Shown: positions 1 through 10,683, counted from the first letter of the stretch. The stretch is 64,000 nucleotides of DNA from Stappia stellulata (GCF_020176715.1 NZ_JAIVMF010000004.1:124001-188000), one strand, 5' to 3'. The notes: generated by a model from the letters alone, not told the origin. Translations and numbers: made by a program.

Positions 1-494
1 ACAACGACTTTTCCGTTCGCCTGTCGATGTCGTGGAACATCTTCAACGGCGGCATCGACCGGGCGCGGCGCATGCGCGAGGGCGAGCGCGTCACGGAAAG
101 CAAGATGCGGCTCGACCAACTTCGCCGGACGGTGGACGAGACCGCGCGGCGGGCCTGGTCGGATATTTCCGCCAACGACCTGCGGCTTGCAGCACTGAAG
201 CGCCAGAAGTCGGCCGCGATCGCGGTGATTTCCACCTATGACCAGGAGTTCGAGGCCGGGCTGCGCGACCTGCTCGACCTGCTCGACGCGCAAAGCTCCG
301 CCTTCAACGTCGAGGTCCAGCAGATCAGCGCCCAGACTATCGCGGTCTTTGCCCGCTACCGGCTGCTCGCCGCCACCGGCGGCCTGCTGCGCAGCTTCAA
401 CATCACGCCCCCGGCGGAGAGCATTTCGCTGCCGCGGGAGCGTCCCTGGTTTGTCGGCGGCAAGCCGCTGATCGAGCCGCTGAACAAGTGGTAG
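1..494 (+). CDS. TolC family outer-membrane channel, C-terminal part (5' truncated by window)
   Basis: The reading frame is open from the first bases of the window, so only the C-terminal ~163 residues are present. The segment contains S-M-S-W-N-I-F-N-G-G, the strand-turn motif of TolC-family efflux and secretion proteins, followed by a long alpha-helical stretch rich in Arg/Glu and a helix with D-L-L-D-L-L-D-A-Q, as in the second periplasmic coiled coil of TolC. The gene lies 13 bp before an ABC exporter and a HlyD adaptor, so it is very likely the outer-membrane channel of a type I secretion system. The methionine at 27 is internal, because the preceding codons (N-D-F-S-V-R-L-S) continue the conserved strand. 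The N-terminus and signal peptide are outside the window. Confidence 0.88.
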   Translation, partial: NDFSVRLSMSWNIFNGGIDRARRMREGERVTESKMRLDQLRRTVDETARRAWSDISANDLRLAALKRQKSAAIAVISTYDQEFEAGLRDLLDLLDAQSSAFNVEVQQISAQTIAVFARYRLLAATGGLLRSFNITPPAESISLPRERPWFVGGKPLIEPLNKW

Positions 495-507
495 GGGTGG
501 TGGGAGG

Positions 508-2748
508 ATGCGTCACGATCACGGGTCTTCCTTTCCCGAACCGCCCGCGCCGCGCGCTGAACCGTTTCACCCGGACACGGAAACGGGTTCGGCCGCGTCC
601 GCAAACGGCCTGCTCGAGGCGCTTGTGCATGTCGCGCGGGTCCATGGACTGTCACCCAGCGCCGATGCGATCCTTTCCGCCGTCGCGGCCGATCCCGAGG
701 GGCTGACGCTCGCCGGGCTTGAGGAGGCCGCCGACGGGCTCGGCCTGCGCACGCATGTCGCGCGCCTGTCCTGGCGGCGGATCCCGCAGGTGTCGCTTCC
801 CGCCATCGTGTTCGACGCGGATGGAAGCGCTGTCGTGCTCACCGGCGTGTCGCGCGCGACCCGGACGCTGGAAATCGTCGCGCCGGCGGCCGGGACCTCA
901 TCCCATAGGGTAGAGGCCGGCAGCTTCGGCGGCGGCGGGGCGCTCATCTGCGTCTTTCTGGCCCCGGCCACCGGCGGTGGGGCCGATCCGGGCGAGGCCG
1001 GTGCCGGTGCCGGCGCACTGCAGCGCGGCCACTGGTTCTGGTCGGCGGTCCGGCGGCTGTGGCCCGACTATCTCCAGGTCGTGGTCGCGGCGCTGATCGG
1101 CAATCTGCTGGGACTTGCGACCCCGCTCTTCGTGATGAACGTCTACGACCGGGTGATCCCCAATCTCGCGATCCCGACGCTCTGGGCGCTGACCGCCGGC
1201 GTCGTCCTGGCGCTCTTGATGGATTTCGCGCTCAAGATCCTGCGCACGCGCATTGTCGACGATGCCGGGCGGCGGGTGGACATGGCGGTGGCAGGCCGGA
1301 TGTACGACAAGATCCTCGCCATGCGGCTGGAGGCGCGGGCCGACACCACCGGCGCCCTGGCAAATCGCATCCGCGATCTCGATACCGTGCGCGACGTGCT
1401 GACCTCCTCCACCGTGATCGCGCTGACCGACATGCTGTTCATCGGCGTGTTTCTCTGGGTGATGTGGGTGCTGGTCGGGCCGCTGGCGGCGATCCCCGCC
1501 CTTGCGGTGCCGCTGGTCCTCCTCGTCACCGGTCTGGTGCAGATCCCGCTCGCCGGCGCCCTGCGCGCCAGCCAGACCGATACCGCCCGCCGCCAGTCTT
1601 TGGTGGTGGAAACGCTCTCCGGCCTGGAGACGGTCAAGGCCGCCGGGGCGGAGGGCTTCCTGCGCCGTGCCTTCGACCGGGCGGTGGCGGTCGCCAGCCG
1701 CTCGACCGCGCGGGCGCGCGGCTGGGCCAATCTCGCCGCGTCCTTCACCGCCCTGGTGTTTCAGGGCGTGTCGATCCTGATCGTGGTCTTCGGGGTCTTT
1801 CTGGTGGTGGAGGGGCGCATCACCATCGGCGCGCTGATCGCGGCCAACATCCTGGCCGGGCGCGTGTTGGCGCCGCTCGGCAACATCGCGCAGACGCTGG
1901 CGCGGCTGCATCAGGCCCGCGCCGCGTTGCAGGGGCTCGACGGCCTCATGACGGCGCCGCCCGAACGCGCCCGCGATGCTCGTGCCCACGCTCATGCCCG
2001 CGTATCTGCGGCCGCCGCCGTCGAGGCGCCCGAGGCTGTCGGCTTCCAGCGGGTGTCCTTCACCTATCCGGGCGCACGGGACCCGGCGCTTGACGGTGTG
2101 AGCTTCTCGATCGCCCGCGGCGAGCGTGTCGGCATCATCGGCCGCGTCGGCTCGGGCAAGTCAACGCTCGCCCGGCTGATCGGCGGGCTCTACGATCCCA
2201 CTGCCGGCACCTGTCTGCTCCACGGCACGGACGCGCGCCAATATGCCGCCGCGACCCTGCGCCGGGAGGTCGGCGTCTGCCTGCAGGACGCGGAACTCTT
2301 CACCGGGACGCTGGGCGAGAACATCGCCATCGGCCGGCCCTTCGCGACGGAAGCGGATCTCGAGCGCGCGGTGCGGCTCTCCGGCGTTGCGGCCTTCGCC
2401 GCGCATCATCCCCTCGGCCTCGATCTGCCGGTCGCCGAACACGGACGCAATCTTTCCGGCGGCCAGCGCCAGGCGGTGGCGCTGGCGCGCTGCCTGATCC
2501 GGCGTCCGGGGATCGTCTTTCTGGACGAGCCCACCTCGGCGATGGATGTCTCCAGCGAGCGCGCGGTCTGCGCGAACCTGAAGACCCTTGCCGCGGAGGG
2601 GGTGACGCTGCTGATCGCCACCCACCGCGATGGCCCGCTCGATCTGGTGGACCGGCTGCTGGTGTTCGAGGCCGGGCGGCTCGTCATGGACGGGCCAAAG
2701 GCGGAGGTGCTGGACAAGCTGCGCGGCGGCGGGGAGGGCGCGCGATGA
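508..2748 (+). CDS. Type I secretion ABC exporter (LapB/RTX type) with degenerate C39-like N-terminal domain
   Basis: A 746-residue exporter half-transporter. Residues ~30-130 resemble the peptidase C39-like domain of RTX exporters but lack a catalytic cysteine (the corresponding helix reads V-A-R-V-H-G-L-S), so it probably docks substrate rather than cutting it. Residues ~175-470 form the transmembrane domain. The nucleotide-binding domain has Walker A G-R-V-G-S-G-K-S-T (from ~residue 545), signature L-S-G-G-Q, Walker B I-V-F-L-D-E-P and H-loop A-T-H-R. It should power export of a large, C-terminally signalled protein through the adaptor and TolC-like channel on either side. The stop overlaps the next gene by 4 bp. 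A LapB-type adhesin exporter is favoured by the LapG-like protease downstream; no substrate gene is visible. Confidence 0.9.
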   Translation: MRHDHGSSFPEPPAPRAEPFHPDTETGSAASANGLLEALVHVARVHGLSPSADAILSAVAADPEGLTLAGLEEAADGLGLRTHVARLSWRRIPQVSLPAIVFDADGSAVVLTGVSRATRTLEIVAPAAGTSSHRVEAGSFGGGGALICVFLAPATGGGADPGEAGAGAGALQRGHWFWSAVRRLWPDYLQVVVAALIGNLLGLATPLFVMNVYDRVIPNLAIPTLWALTAGVVLALLMDFALKILRTRIVDDAGRRVDMAVAGRMYDKILAMRLEARADTTGALANRIRDLDTVRDVLTSSTVIALTDMLFIGVFLWVMWVLVGPLAAIPALAVPLVLLVTGLVQIPLAGALRASQTDTARRQSLVVETLSGLETVKAAGAEGFLRRAFDRAVAVASRSTARARGWANLAASFTALVFQGVSILIVVFGVFLVVEGRITIGALIAANILAGRVLAPLGNIAQTLARLHQARAALQGLDGLMTAPPERARDARAHAHARVSAAAAVEAPEAVGFQRVSFTYPGARDPALDGVSFSIARGERVGIIGRVGSGKSTLARLIGGLYDPTAGTCLLHGTDARQYAAATLRREVGVCLQDAELFTGTLGENIAIGRPFATEADLERAVRLSGVAAFAAHHPLGLDLPVAEHGRNLSGGQRQAVALARCLIRRPGIVFLDEPTSAMDVSSERAVCANLKTLAAEGVTLLIATHRDGPLDLVDRLLVFEAGRLVMDGPKAEVLDKLRGGGEGAR

Positions 2749-4058
2749 GACCGCCGCGCGACGAGGCCTTCGCAAACGATGTGCGCGCCGCATTGATCCG
2801 GCGGCGCGGCACGCGGGTCTGGCCGCTGCTGCTGGTGCTTGTCGTCTGTCTGGGCGCGGGCATTGCCTGGGCGCATTACGCGGTGATCGAGGAGGTCACC
2901 GCCGGCAGCGGGCGTATCATCGCCTCGTCGCAGACGCAGGTGGTGCAGCCGCTGGAGGGCGGGCGGATCGCCGCCATCGAGGTCGCGGAAGGCGACATTG
3001 TCGAGGCGGGGCAGGTGCTCTTGCGCATCGACGACACCGACGTTGCCTCGCAGTTGGGCGAGCTTCGCCAACGGCGGCTGGCGCTGACGATGCGCGGCGA
3101 CCGGCTGCGGGCGGAGGCGACCGGCACGCCCTTGCGGTTTTCCGTGAGGGGGCGCCAGGCGGAGGATCTCGTTTCAGGAGAGCGCGCGCTTTATGCCGCC
3201 CGACAGGCCGCGCTTGCCCGGGAACTGTCGGTGATCGACCAGGTGCTGGCGCAGCGCCGGCTGGAAAAGGTCGAGCTGGAAACGCGGCTGGACGAAACCC
3301 GCGGCACCATCGAGCTGCTCGACCGCGAGCTCGGCAAGGCCCGCGAATTGCAGAAACTCGGCGCCTATCCGGAGATGGACCTGCTGCGGCTGGAGCGTCA
3401 GGCGCGCACGGAGAAGACCGAAATCGCGGTCTTGGACGCTTCGCTGCCGCGCGCGGCGGCTGCCATCGAGGAGGCGGAGGCGCGCCGTGCCAGCGCCATG
3501 AGCGGTTTTCGCGCCAAGGCGCATGAGGACTTGACCGCGACCCTGTCGGATCTCTCGGTGCTGGAGCAGACCCTGCGCTCCGCGGAGGACAAGGTGCGCC
3601 GCACCGTTCTCAAGGCGCCGGTGCACGGCATCGTCAACAAGCTGATGGTGACGACGCTTGGCGCGGTGGTGCGCCCGGGCGAAAGCATCGCCGAACTGGT
3701 GCCGCTCGACGACACGCTGCTGGTGGAGGCGCGGATCCGGCCGAAGGACGTTGCCTTCGTGCGACCGGGGCAGGAGGCGAGCGTCAAGGTCACGGCCTAT
3801 GACTTCACCATCTACGGCGATCTGCCCGGGCGGGTGGAGCGCATCAGCGCGGATAGCATCGCCGACGAAGAGGGGCGAACCTACTACCGCGTGGTTGTTC
3901 GCACGGAAAAGACCTTCCTTGGCGAGGAAAAGGATTCTTTACCATTGATTCCGGGAATGGTGGTTTCTGTCTCCATCTTAACCGGAGAGAGAACAGTCCT
4001 GAATTACCTTCTGAAGCCAATAATAAAGGCGCGCTCGGAAGCTTTCCGCGAGAGATAA
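2745..4058 (+). CDS. HlyD family type I secretion periplasmic adaptor (LapC-like)
   Basis: A 437-residue membrane-fusion protein. A short cytoplasmic N-terminus is followed by one membrane helix (residues ~24-43), a lipoyl-like half (V-V-Q-P-L-E-G-G-R-I near residue 67), a long coiled-coil hairpin rich in Arg, Glu and Leu (~100-280), the second lipoyl half (K-A-P-V-H-G-I-V-N) and a C-terminal beta-barrel region ending near I-P-G-M-V-V-S-V-S-I-L-T-G, which is characteristic of HlyD/PrtE/LapC proteins. Its ATGA start overlaps the stop of the exporter gene, indicating translational coupling. It should bridge the inner-membrane exporter to the TolC-like channel. Confidence 0.92.
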   Translation: MRPPRDEAFANDVRAALIRRRGTRVWPLLLVLVVCLGAGIAWAHYAVIEEVTAGSGRIIASSQTQVVQPLEGGRIAAIEVAEGDIVEAGQVLLRIDDTDVASQLGELRQRRLALTMRGDRLRAEATGTPLRFSVRGRQAEDLVSGERALYAARQAALARELSVIDQVLAQRRLEKVELETRLDETRGTIELLDRELGKARELQKLGAYPEMDLLRLERQARTEKTEIAVLDASLPRAAAAIEEAEARRASAMSGFRAKAHEDLTATLSDLSVLEQTLRSAEDKVRRTVLKAPVHGIVNKLMVTTLGAVVRPGESIAELVPLDDTLLVEARIRPKDVAFVRPGQEASVKVTAYDFTIYGDLPGRVERISADSIADEEGRTYYRVVVRTEKTFLGEEKDSLPLIPGMVVSVSILTGERTVLNYLLKPIIKARSEAFRER

Positions 4059-4094
4059 TGCGGGTTCGGCGCGCCGCTTCAGGGGTGTCGAACC

Positions 4095-4871
4095 ATGCGG
4101 ATGCCGGTCGCTGCGCCGCGCCTTGCGCGCGTGCGTGCAGTCTGTGCGTTGTCCTTTGCCGCGCTGCTGGCCGTGGCTGTCCTGTCGCCCTCCGCGACCG
4201 CGGCCTCTTCCAGTCCGTTCGAGAGAGCCCCGCCTGTCCCGCCCCGGCCTGCCGCCATCCTTGCCGGCGTTCCCGTCGATGCGGCGCCGCAACTGCGCTC
4301 CGCCCCGGCGACCCGCAACACGCCGCTTGCCCGGCGCTGGGCCCGGGCGCGGGCACGGCTTGATGCGGAGCTGGCGTGGCTGATGTCCTGCGAGCGCGGG
4401 GCATGCCGCGATCCGCGCGCGGCCGAGTGGGGCCGCATGCGCGGGCTTATCGCCGCCGCGCCGGCTGCTGCGCGCCCGGCGCTCGTTCAGGCCGGCGTCG
4501 GTCGCAGGATCCGCTATCTTGCCGATGCACCGGGCGATGACCACTGGGCGACGCCGCTTGCAACCCTTGCCCGCGGGGCCGGCGATTGCGAGGACATCGC
4601 CATCCTGAAATACGCGCTGCTGCGCGCCGGGGGCATTGACGAGGCCGATCTCGGCCTGATGGTTCTCGCGACTGCCGGCGGCGGCGGGCATGTCGCGCTG
4701 CTTGTCGGCAAAGAGCGACCGCTGGTCCTCGACAACCGCTTCCGCCGCCCGCGTCCCGCGTCCGCGCTGGCCGAGGATCGTCTGGTGGCGCTGCTGTTGC
4801 CGCGGGGTTTCGTGCCTGCGAAAGACAGCGGTACACCGGCACAGCGCCTTGCGGCAACCGCCGGGCTTTGA
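4095..4871 (+). CDS. LapG-like periplasmic transglutaminase-like cysteine protease
   Basis: A 258-residue protein with a cleavable-looking signal peptide (hydrophobic residues ~14-36, ending A-T-A-A). It belongs to the bacterial transglutaminase-like cysteine protease family. The catalytic triad is visible as Cys165 in G-D-C-E-D-I-A, His199 in G-H-V-A-L-L-V and Asp213 in L-D-N-R. In the studied members, LapG cuts the N-terminus of a large surface adhesin and releases it, and is held in check by the c-di-GMP receptor LapD. It sits 36 bp after the secretion genes, supporting an adhesin-secretion locus. No LapD-like gene or adhesin is present in the window. The middle (residues 35-110) is Arg/Ala/Pro-rich and less conserved. 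Confidence 0.85.
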   Translation: MRMPVAAPRLARVRAVCALSFAALLAVAVLSPSATAASSSPFERAPPVPPRPAAILAGVPVDAAPQLRSAPATRNTPLARRWARARARLDAELAWLMSCERGACRDPRAAEWGRMRGLIAAAPAAARPALVQAGVGRRIRYLADAPGDDHWATPLATLARGAGDCEDIAILKYALLRAGGIDEADLGLMVLATAGGGGHVALLVGKERPLVLDNRFRRPRPASALAEDRLVALLLPRGFVPAKDSGTPAQRLAATAGL

Positions 4872-4887
4872 TGCCTCCGCAACCTGC

Positions 4888-5646
4888 TCAAAAAGCGGAA
4901 ATACCGCCGTCGACGGCGAGCGCCTGACCCGTGACATAGCTGTTGTCGGGTGAAATCAGCGCGATCATCGCGGCGACGACCTCCTCCGGTTCGGGCAGGC
5001 GTTTCATCGGTGCGCCAGCGGCGAGCCGCTCGGCGCGGTCGGCGAGCGGGCCGTCGCTCAGCATGGCAGTCGGGCTGTAGTAGGGGCAGACCGCATTGAC
5101 GCGAATGTTGTCGCGGGCGTGTTCCACCGCCGCCGTTCGGGTGATGCCGATCACCGCATGTTTTGCCGCCGAATAGGCGGCAAGCCTCGGACCGGCGCCG
5201 ATGCCGGCGAGCGAGCTGACGTTCAGGATCGCGCCGCCGCCTTGCGTCCGCATCTGCCGGATCTGGTGCTTGACGCCGAAAAATACCCCCTTGGCATTCA
5301 CCGCGAGGGCGAAATCGAGGTCTGCCTCGGTGGTGTCGATGAGCGGCTTCACCTCGCCGGTCGCACCCGCGTTGTTGACGGCGATGTCGAGCCGCCCGAA
5401 GGCGGAGACGGCCGCGGCCACCAGCGCCTCGACCTCGGCCTCGCGGGTCACGTCGCAGCTTTTCGCGACGACATCGGGCGTGGTTTCGCGCAGCGTCGCG
5501 GCAAGCTGCTCCAGCGCGCCGGCGTTGCGGTCGCCGAGGACGAGCCGGGCACCGGCGGCGGCAAGCCGCGCGGCCAGACGCCGGCCGAAGCCGCCGGCGG
5601 CCCCGGTGATCAGCACGACGTGTTCGGCAAAGGCATCGTCCGCCAT
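4888..5646 (-). CDS. SDR family NAD(P)-dependent oxidoreductase
   Basis: A 252-residue classical short-chain dehydrogenase. The cofactor motif T-G-A-A-G-G-F-G-R is near the N-terminus, N-N-A-G lies mid-protein, and the catalytic Ser and Y-S-A-A-K appear in the usual order. The C-terminus V-T-G-Q-A-L-A-V-D-G-G is typical. I chose the ATG at 5646 because a GGGGG-type ribosome-binding sequence precedes it and the Rossmann fold begins about ten residues later; a start 87 bp upstream would add an Arg-rich tail. It points away from the FadR-type regulator, so the two probably share the intergenic control region. The substrate cannot be read from sequence. Confidence 0.9.
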   Translation of the reverse strand: MADDAFAEHVVLITGAAGGFGRRLAARLAAAGARLVLGDRNAGALEQLAATLRETTPDVVAKSCDVTREAEVEALVAAAVSAFGRLDIAVNNAGATGEVKPLIDTTEADLDFALAVNAKGVFFGVKHQIRQMRTQGGGAILNVSSLAGIGAGPRLAAYSAAKHAVIGITRTAAVEHARDNIRVNAVCPYYSPTAMLSDGPLADRAERLAAGAPMKRLPEPEEVVAAMIALISPDNSYVTGQALAVDGGISAF

Positions 5647-6036
5647 GGCTTGTTCCCCCTCCCCAGGTGAGCGAAGCCCGGAGGCTCTCCTCCAGGCCCG
5701 ACCAGTTGTGTCAGGACGTGCGGTCAAAGCCAATCCCCGAGGCCCCGCGAAAGCCGCGCGACCGTGTGTCCTTGCGGCAGACAGGCGCCGCCATGCGCAG
5801 GCCGGACCGTGGCTTCCGCGGGCTGTCGGGTAACCAAAGTGGAGATTGGTTCTGCGCCCCTTGCGGGAAACGAAGAAAACCTGCGATTCGAGGTCGAGAA
5901 TCGTTCAGAAAGTTATTTTTCAGGCGCATTGATTGAAATTTTTGCACAAGGTGCTGCAATCAGAGGCTTGCCAAGTTTCACTGTTCAAGAAATAATCGAA
6001 CCAATATCGCAAAAGGTTCACAAGGGTTCCCGCGTC
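5647..6036. promoter_or_regulatory. Divergent intergenic region between SDR gene and FadR-type regulator
   Basis: About 390 bases between two divergent genes. The part at 5880-6030 is clearly richer in A+T than its surroundings (runs such as AGTTATTTTTC and GAAATTTTTGC) and is the likely site of the promoters. A longer reading frame entering from 5764 crosses this area but has no conserved content. I see no clear FadR-type operator palindrome. Confidence 0.5.
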
Positions 6037-6742
6037 TTGTCAGGCTCTCCCCAATCGCTGCGAAATTCCAGTCTCGCGCTCGAACGGTTGCGCATCATCG
6101 TCGACCAGCTTGAGCTGGAGGCGCGAGAGCAACTGCCGACCGAGCGGGAGCTTGCCGAGGAGATCGGCGTCGGCCGCCGCGCCGTTCGCCGCGCGCTCGA
6201 CGTGCTGGAGGCGGAGGGGCGCATCTGGCGGCGTCAGGGGGCCGGAACCTTCATCGGCGCGGCGACGCGGCTGACCGGCGCGCAACAGATCGCGCGGCTT
6301 CCGCAGATGAGCAACATGTTCGAGGTGATGGAGGTCCGGCTGCGGCTGGAGCCGGCGCTGGCGCGGCTTGCCGCGGTCAGGGCCTCCGCCGCTGACGTGG
6401 CGCGGATGCGGGCCCTGTGCGACAGCGTTTCGCGCGCCGACGACATGGACAGCCGCGAGCTGTGGGACGGCGCGCTGCACCGCGCCATTGCCGAGGCCGC
6501 GGGCAACACGCTGTTTCTCGCCGTCTTCGAGGTGGTCGACCGGGTGCGTCAGGACGACACCTGGCGCCACGTGCGCGAGGCGCTGCGCACCCATGTCACG
6601 GCGGAACTCTACACCTCGCAGCATTCCGAGGTGCTCGATGCCATCGAGCGGCGCGATCCGGTCGCGGCCGAGCGGGCGATGCGCCGGCATCTGCTGTCGC
6701 TTCAGGAGCGCCTCCTGCTGCAGTCTTCCGAGGAGCTCGCCG

Positions 6743-6753
<11 letters not shown>
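6037..6753 (+). CDS. GntR family transcriptional regulator, FadR/FCD subfamily
   Basis: A DNA-binding regulator with a winged helix at the N-terminus ([20 protein letters not shown]) and an all-helical FCD ligand domain. The FCD metal/ligand residues are visible as D-G-A-L-H-R, S-Q-H-S-E-V and M-R-R-H-L. A TTG start at 6037, preceded by AAGGG, gives 238 residues, the normal family length; the same frame is open from 5764 but the extra ~90 residues look like untranslated promoter DNA. Its last 11 bases overlap the following ABC ATPase gene, so it probably controls the importer operon and perhaps the divergent SDR gene. Confidence 0.85.
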
Positions 6754-7764
<1,011 letters not shown>

Positions 7765-7768
<4 letters not shown>

Positions 7769-8901
7769 GTGATACCCGGACGAATGCGCCTCAGGCGCCG
7801 ACGGGCGAGGCGGGCGACTACGTGCTGGAAGCCCGCGACCTGACGCGTCACTTCAAGGTCGGCTCCGCATTCCTGTCGAAGCCGCAGGTGGTGCGGGCCG
7901 TCGACGGGGTGTCGCTGGGGGTTCGCCGCGGCGAGACGCTGGCGATCGTCGGCGAGAGCGGTTGCGGAAAATCGACGCTGGCGCGGCTGCTGCTGCGGCT
8001 GATCCGCCCCAGTTCCGGGCAGGTGTTCTATGATCGGCAGGACATCAGTGCCCTGCCGGAAGGCGAGATGCGCCGGCTGCGCAAGGACCTGCAGTTCATC
8101 TTCCAGGATCCGTTCTCCTCGCTGAACCCGCGGATGACCGTGGGGGCGATCATCGAGGAGCCGATGCGCGTGCATGGCATCGGCACCCGCGCCACCCGTC
8201 CGCAGCGGGTCGCGGACCTCCTGCGCCGTGTCGGCCTCAGGGCGGAATTTGCCAACCGCTACCCGCATGAATTTTCCGGCGGCCAGCGCCAGCGCATCGG
8301 CATCGCCCGTGCGCTCGCCTCCGGTCCCAAGGTGCTGATCGGCGACGAGCCGGTCTCCGCGCTCGATGTGTCGATCCAGGCGCAGGTGATCAACCTGCTG
8401 GAGGAGCTGAAGGCGGAGTTCGACCTGACGCTGGTGCTGATCGCGCATGACCTGGCGGTGATCCGCCACATGAGTGACCGGGTGGCGGTGATGTATCTGG
8501 GCGAGATCGTCGAGCAGGGGGAAACCGATATCCTCTATGACGCGCCGCTGCATCCCTACACCCAGGCCCTGATGCGGGCGATCCCGATCCCCTCGCCACG
8601 CAGCCGCAAGGTGGATGCCGGGCTGAAAGGCGATGTGCCGTCGCCGCTGGCGCCGCCGCCGGGCTGCCGCTTTCACACCCGCTGTCCGCTGGCGAGCGAC
8701 GTGTGCCGCGCCAAGCGCCCGCCGCTCGCCGAGGTGGAACCGGGGCGTTTCGTCGCCTGCCATCACTGGGAGGCCGCGCGCGCCGGTGTGCCGGCGGCAG
8801 CGGATGCGCCGGCGCATTCGCCTGCGGCCGAGCGGCGTTTCGCGCTTTACCGGGAACGCAGTCTCGCCGCGACGGCGGACGGCGCGGAGCGCGCGTCGTG
8901 A
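7765..8901 (+). CDS. Dipeptide/oligopeptide ABC transporter ATP-binding protein (DppF/OppF type)
   Basis: A 378-residue ATPase, the second of the pair. Walker A is at residues 63-70 (G-E-S-G-C-G-K-S); the Q-loop segment F-Q-D-P-F-S-S-L-N-P-R, signature F-S-G-G-Q-R-Q-R and Walker B L-I-G-D-E-P follow. The oligopeptide C-terminal domain ends in G-C-R-F-H-T-R-C-P, and an additional Ala-rich tail of ~50 residues goes beyond the usual end. About 210 bases separate it from the substrate-binding protein gene; that gap contains a GC-rich hairpin (8985-9003) but no gene. Confidence 0.92.
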
Positions 8902-9115
8902 CCGCGGACTTCAGCCATCGTCTTCCGTTCCGCGCGGGGCAAGATGCCCGCCGCGCGGGGCGGCAGTTTACCGGACACGGTGTTGCCGGCGGCCTTCGCC
9001 GGCGCGCGCGTCCGCCCTGCCGTAGCCGGACACCCCGGACGCGGCCCCTTGGCGGGGGCGCGTTCACAAGATCCGGCATGGTCCGACCGAGTTCATCTCA
9101 CCAGAGGAGCGTTAG

Positions 9116-10627
9116 ATGAAAACCAAACTGCTAGCCGCAATGCTGTTCGCCCTTGGCGCCTCGACGGCGCTGACGGTCCAGGCCGCCGATCTGCGCATCG
9201 GCCTCCAGGAAGACCCGGACGTGCTCGATCCCGATCAGTCCCGCACCTTCGTCGGCCGTATCGTCTATGCGTCGCTGTGCGACAAGCTGGTCGACATCAC
9301 CCCGGATCTTGAAATCGTGCCGCAGCTCGCCACGGGCTGGTCCTGGTCCGAGGACGGCAAGACCCTGACGATGGACCTGCGCGAGGGCGTGACCTTCCAT
9401 GACGGCACGCCGTTCGACGCGGAGGCCGTCAAGGCCAACATCGACCGCTCCAAGACCATGCCGGAAAGCCGGCGTAAGTCCGAGGTGAAGTCGATCGAAA
9501 GCGTTGCCGTGACCGGCCCGTATCAGGTCGCCTTCACGCTGACGGCGCCTGACGCGACCCTGCTTGCCCAGTTCGCCGACCGCGCCGGCATGATGCTGTC
9601 GCCGGCGGCGACCGCCGCCGCCGGCACCGACTTCGGCGCCAAACCGGTCTGCTCGGGTCCCTTCTCCTTCGTCGAGCGCATCCAGCAGGACCGGATCGTG
9701 CTGGCGAAGTTCGCCGACTACTGGAACGCGGACGCGATCCACTTCGACACGGTGACCTTCCTGCCGATCCCCGATACGACCGTGCGTCTTGCCAACCTGC
9801 GCGCCGGCGATCTCGACATGCTGGAGCGTCTCGCGGCGACCGACGCGGCTGCCGTCAAGGGCGATGCCGGGCTGGTCTATGCGGAGGCCGTCAGCCTCGG
9901 CTACCAGGGCATCACCGTGAACGTCGACAATGGCGAGCGCGGCGACAATCCCTTCGGCAACGAGGCGAAGCTGCGCCAGGCGTTCTCGCTGTCGCTTGAT
10001 CGCGACGCGATCAACCAGGTGGTGTTCGAGGGCGCCTTCGCGCCGGGCAACCAGCCGTTCCCGCCGACGAGCCCCTGGTACGACACGTCGCATCCGGTGC
10101 CCGCGCGCGATGTCGCCAAGGCCAAGGAACTGATGAAGGAAGCCGGATACGAGACGCTCGACGTCGAGGTCCAGGTCGCCAACAACCCCGTGCAGACGCA
10201 GATGATGCAGGTGGTCCAGGCGATGGCGGCGGAAGCCGGCTTCAACGTCAAGCTCAAGTCGATGGAATTCGCCAGCCTGCTCGCCGACCAGTCGGCCGGC
10301 AACTATCAGGCGAGCCAGGTGGGCTGGTCGGGTCGCGTCGACCCGGATGGCAACATCCACCAGTTCATGACCTGCAAGGGCGGCATCAACGATTCCAAAT
10401 ACTGCAACCCGGAGGTCGACCGGCTGCTGGATGCGGCGCGCACGAGCAACGATCTGGCCGAGCGCAAGAAGAGCTATGATGCGGCCCGGACGATCCTCGC
10501 CGAGGATATGCCGATCATCTATCTCTACCACCCGACCTGGATCTGGGCGCTGGATGACAAGATCGAGGGCTTCACCCCCTATCCGGACGGCATGATCCGG
10601 CTGGAGAACGTGAAGTTCAAATCCTGA
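9116..10627 (+). CDS. ABC transporter periplasmic substrate-binding protein, family 5 (dipeptide/nickel type)
   Basis: A 503-residue solute receptor with a Sec signal peptide (cleavage predicted after T-V-Q-A, about residue 23). The mature protein starts A-D-L-R-I-G-L-Q-E-D and carries the family-5 pattern L-A-T-G-W-S-W-S-E-D-G-K-T followed by F-H-D-G-T-P-F. It captures peptides or similar solutes for the flanking permeases and ATPases. A strong ribosome-binding sequence (AGAGGAG) precedes the ATG, and an intrinsic terminator follows, suggesting it is expressed at a higher level than the permease genes. Substrate unknown; the nearby gamma-glutamyltransferase points to gamma-glutamyl or other modified peptides. 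Confidence 0.92.
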   Translation: MKTKLLAAMLFALGASTALTVQAADLRIGLQEDPDVLDPDQSRTFVGRIVYASLCDKLVDITPDLEIVPQLATGWSWSEDGKTLTMDLREGVTFHDGTPFDAEAVKANIDRSKTMPESRRKSEVKSIESVAVTGPYQVAFTLTAPDATLLAQFADRAGMMLSPAATAAAGTDFGAKPVCSGPFSFVERIQQDRIVLAKFADYWNADAIHFDTVTFLPIPDTTVRLANLRAGDLDMLERLAATDAAAVKGDAGLVYAEAVSLGYQGITVNVDNGERGDNPFGNEAKLRQAFSLSLDRDAINQVVFEGAFAPGNQPFPPTSPWYDTSHPVPARDVAKAKELMKEAGYETLDVEVQVANNPVQTQMMQVVQAMAAEAGFNVKLKSMEFASLLADQSAGNYQASQVGWSGRVDPDGNIHQFMTCKGGINDSKYCNPEVDRLLDAARTSNDLAERKKSYDAARTILAEDMPIIYLYHPTWIWALDDKIEGFTPYPDGMIRLENVKFKS

Positions 10628-10646
10628 TCCATCCCTGTCCGACACT

Positions 10647-10683
10647 GCGAAGGGCGGTGCAGCCGCCCTTCGCCCGCTCTTTT
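10647..10683 (+). terminator. Intrinsic terminator/attenuator after substrate-binding protein gene
   Basis: A perfect 11-bp stem (GCGAAGGGCGG / CCGCCCTTCGC) with a five-base loop lies 19 bases after the stop codon, followed by CCGC and then a T-rich stretch (TCTTTTG). Its place between receptor and downstream genes fits partial termination. Confidence 0.75.

Noticed and set aside
508-900. Active C39 peptidase in the first ABC exporter
   Set aside because: The domain lacks the catalytic Cys, unlike the NHLM exporter at 45192.
5764-6036. N-terminal extension of the FadR-type regulator
   Set aside because: The extra ~90 residues are Cys/Arg-rich then AT-rich promoter-like DNA; a TTG start with AAGGG gives normal length.
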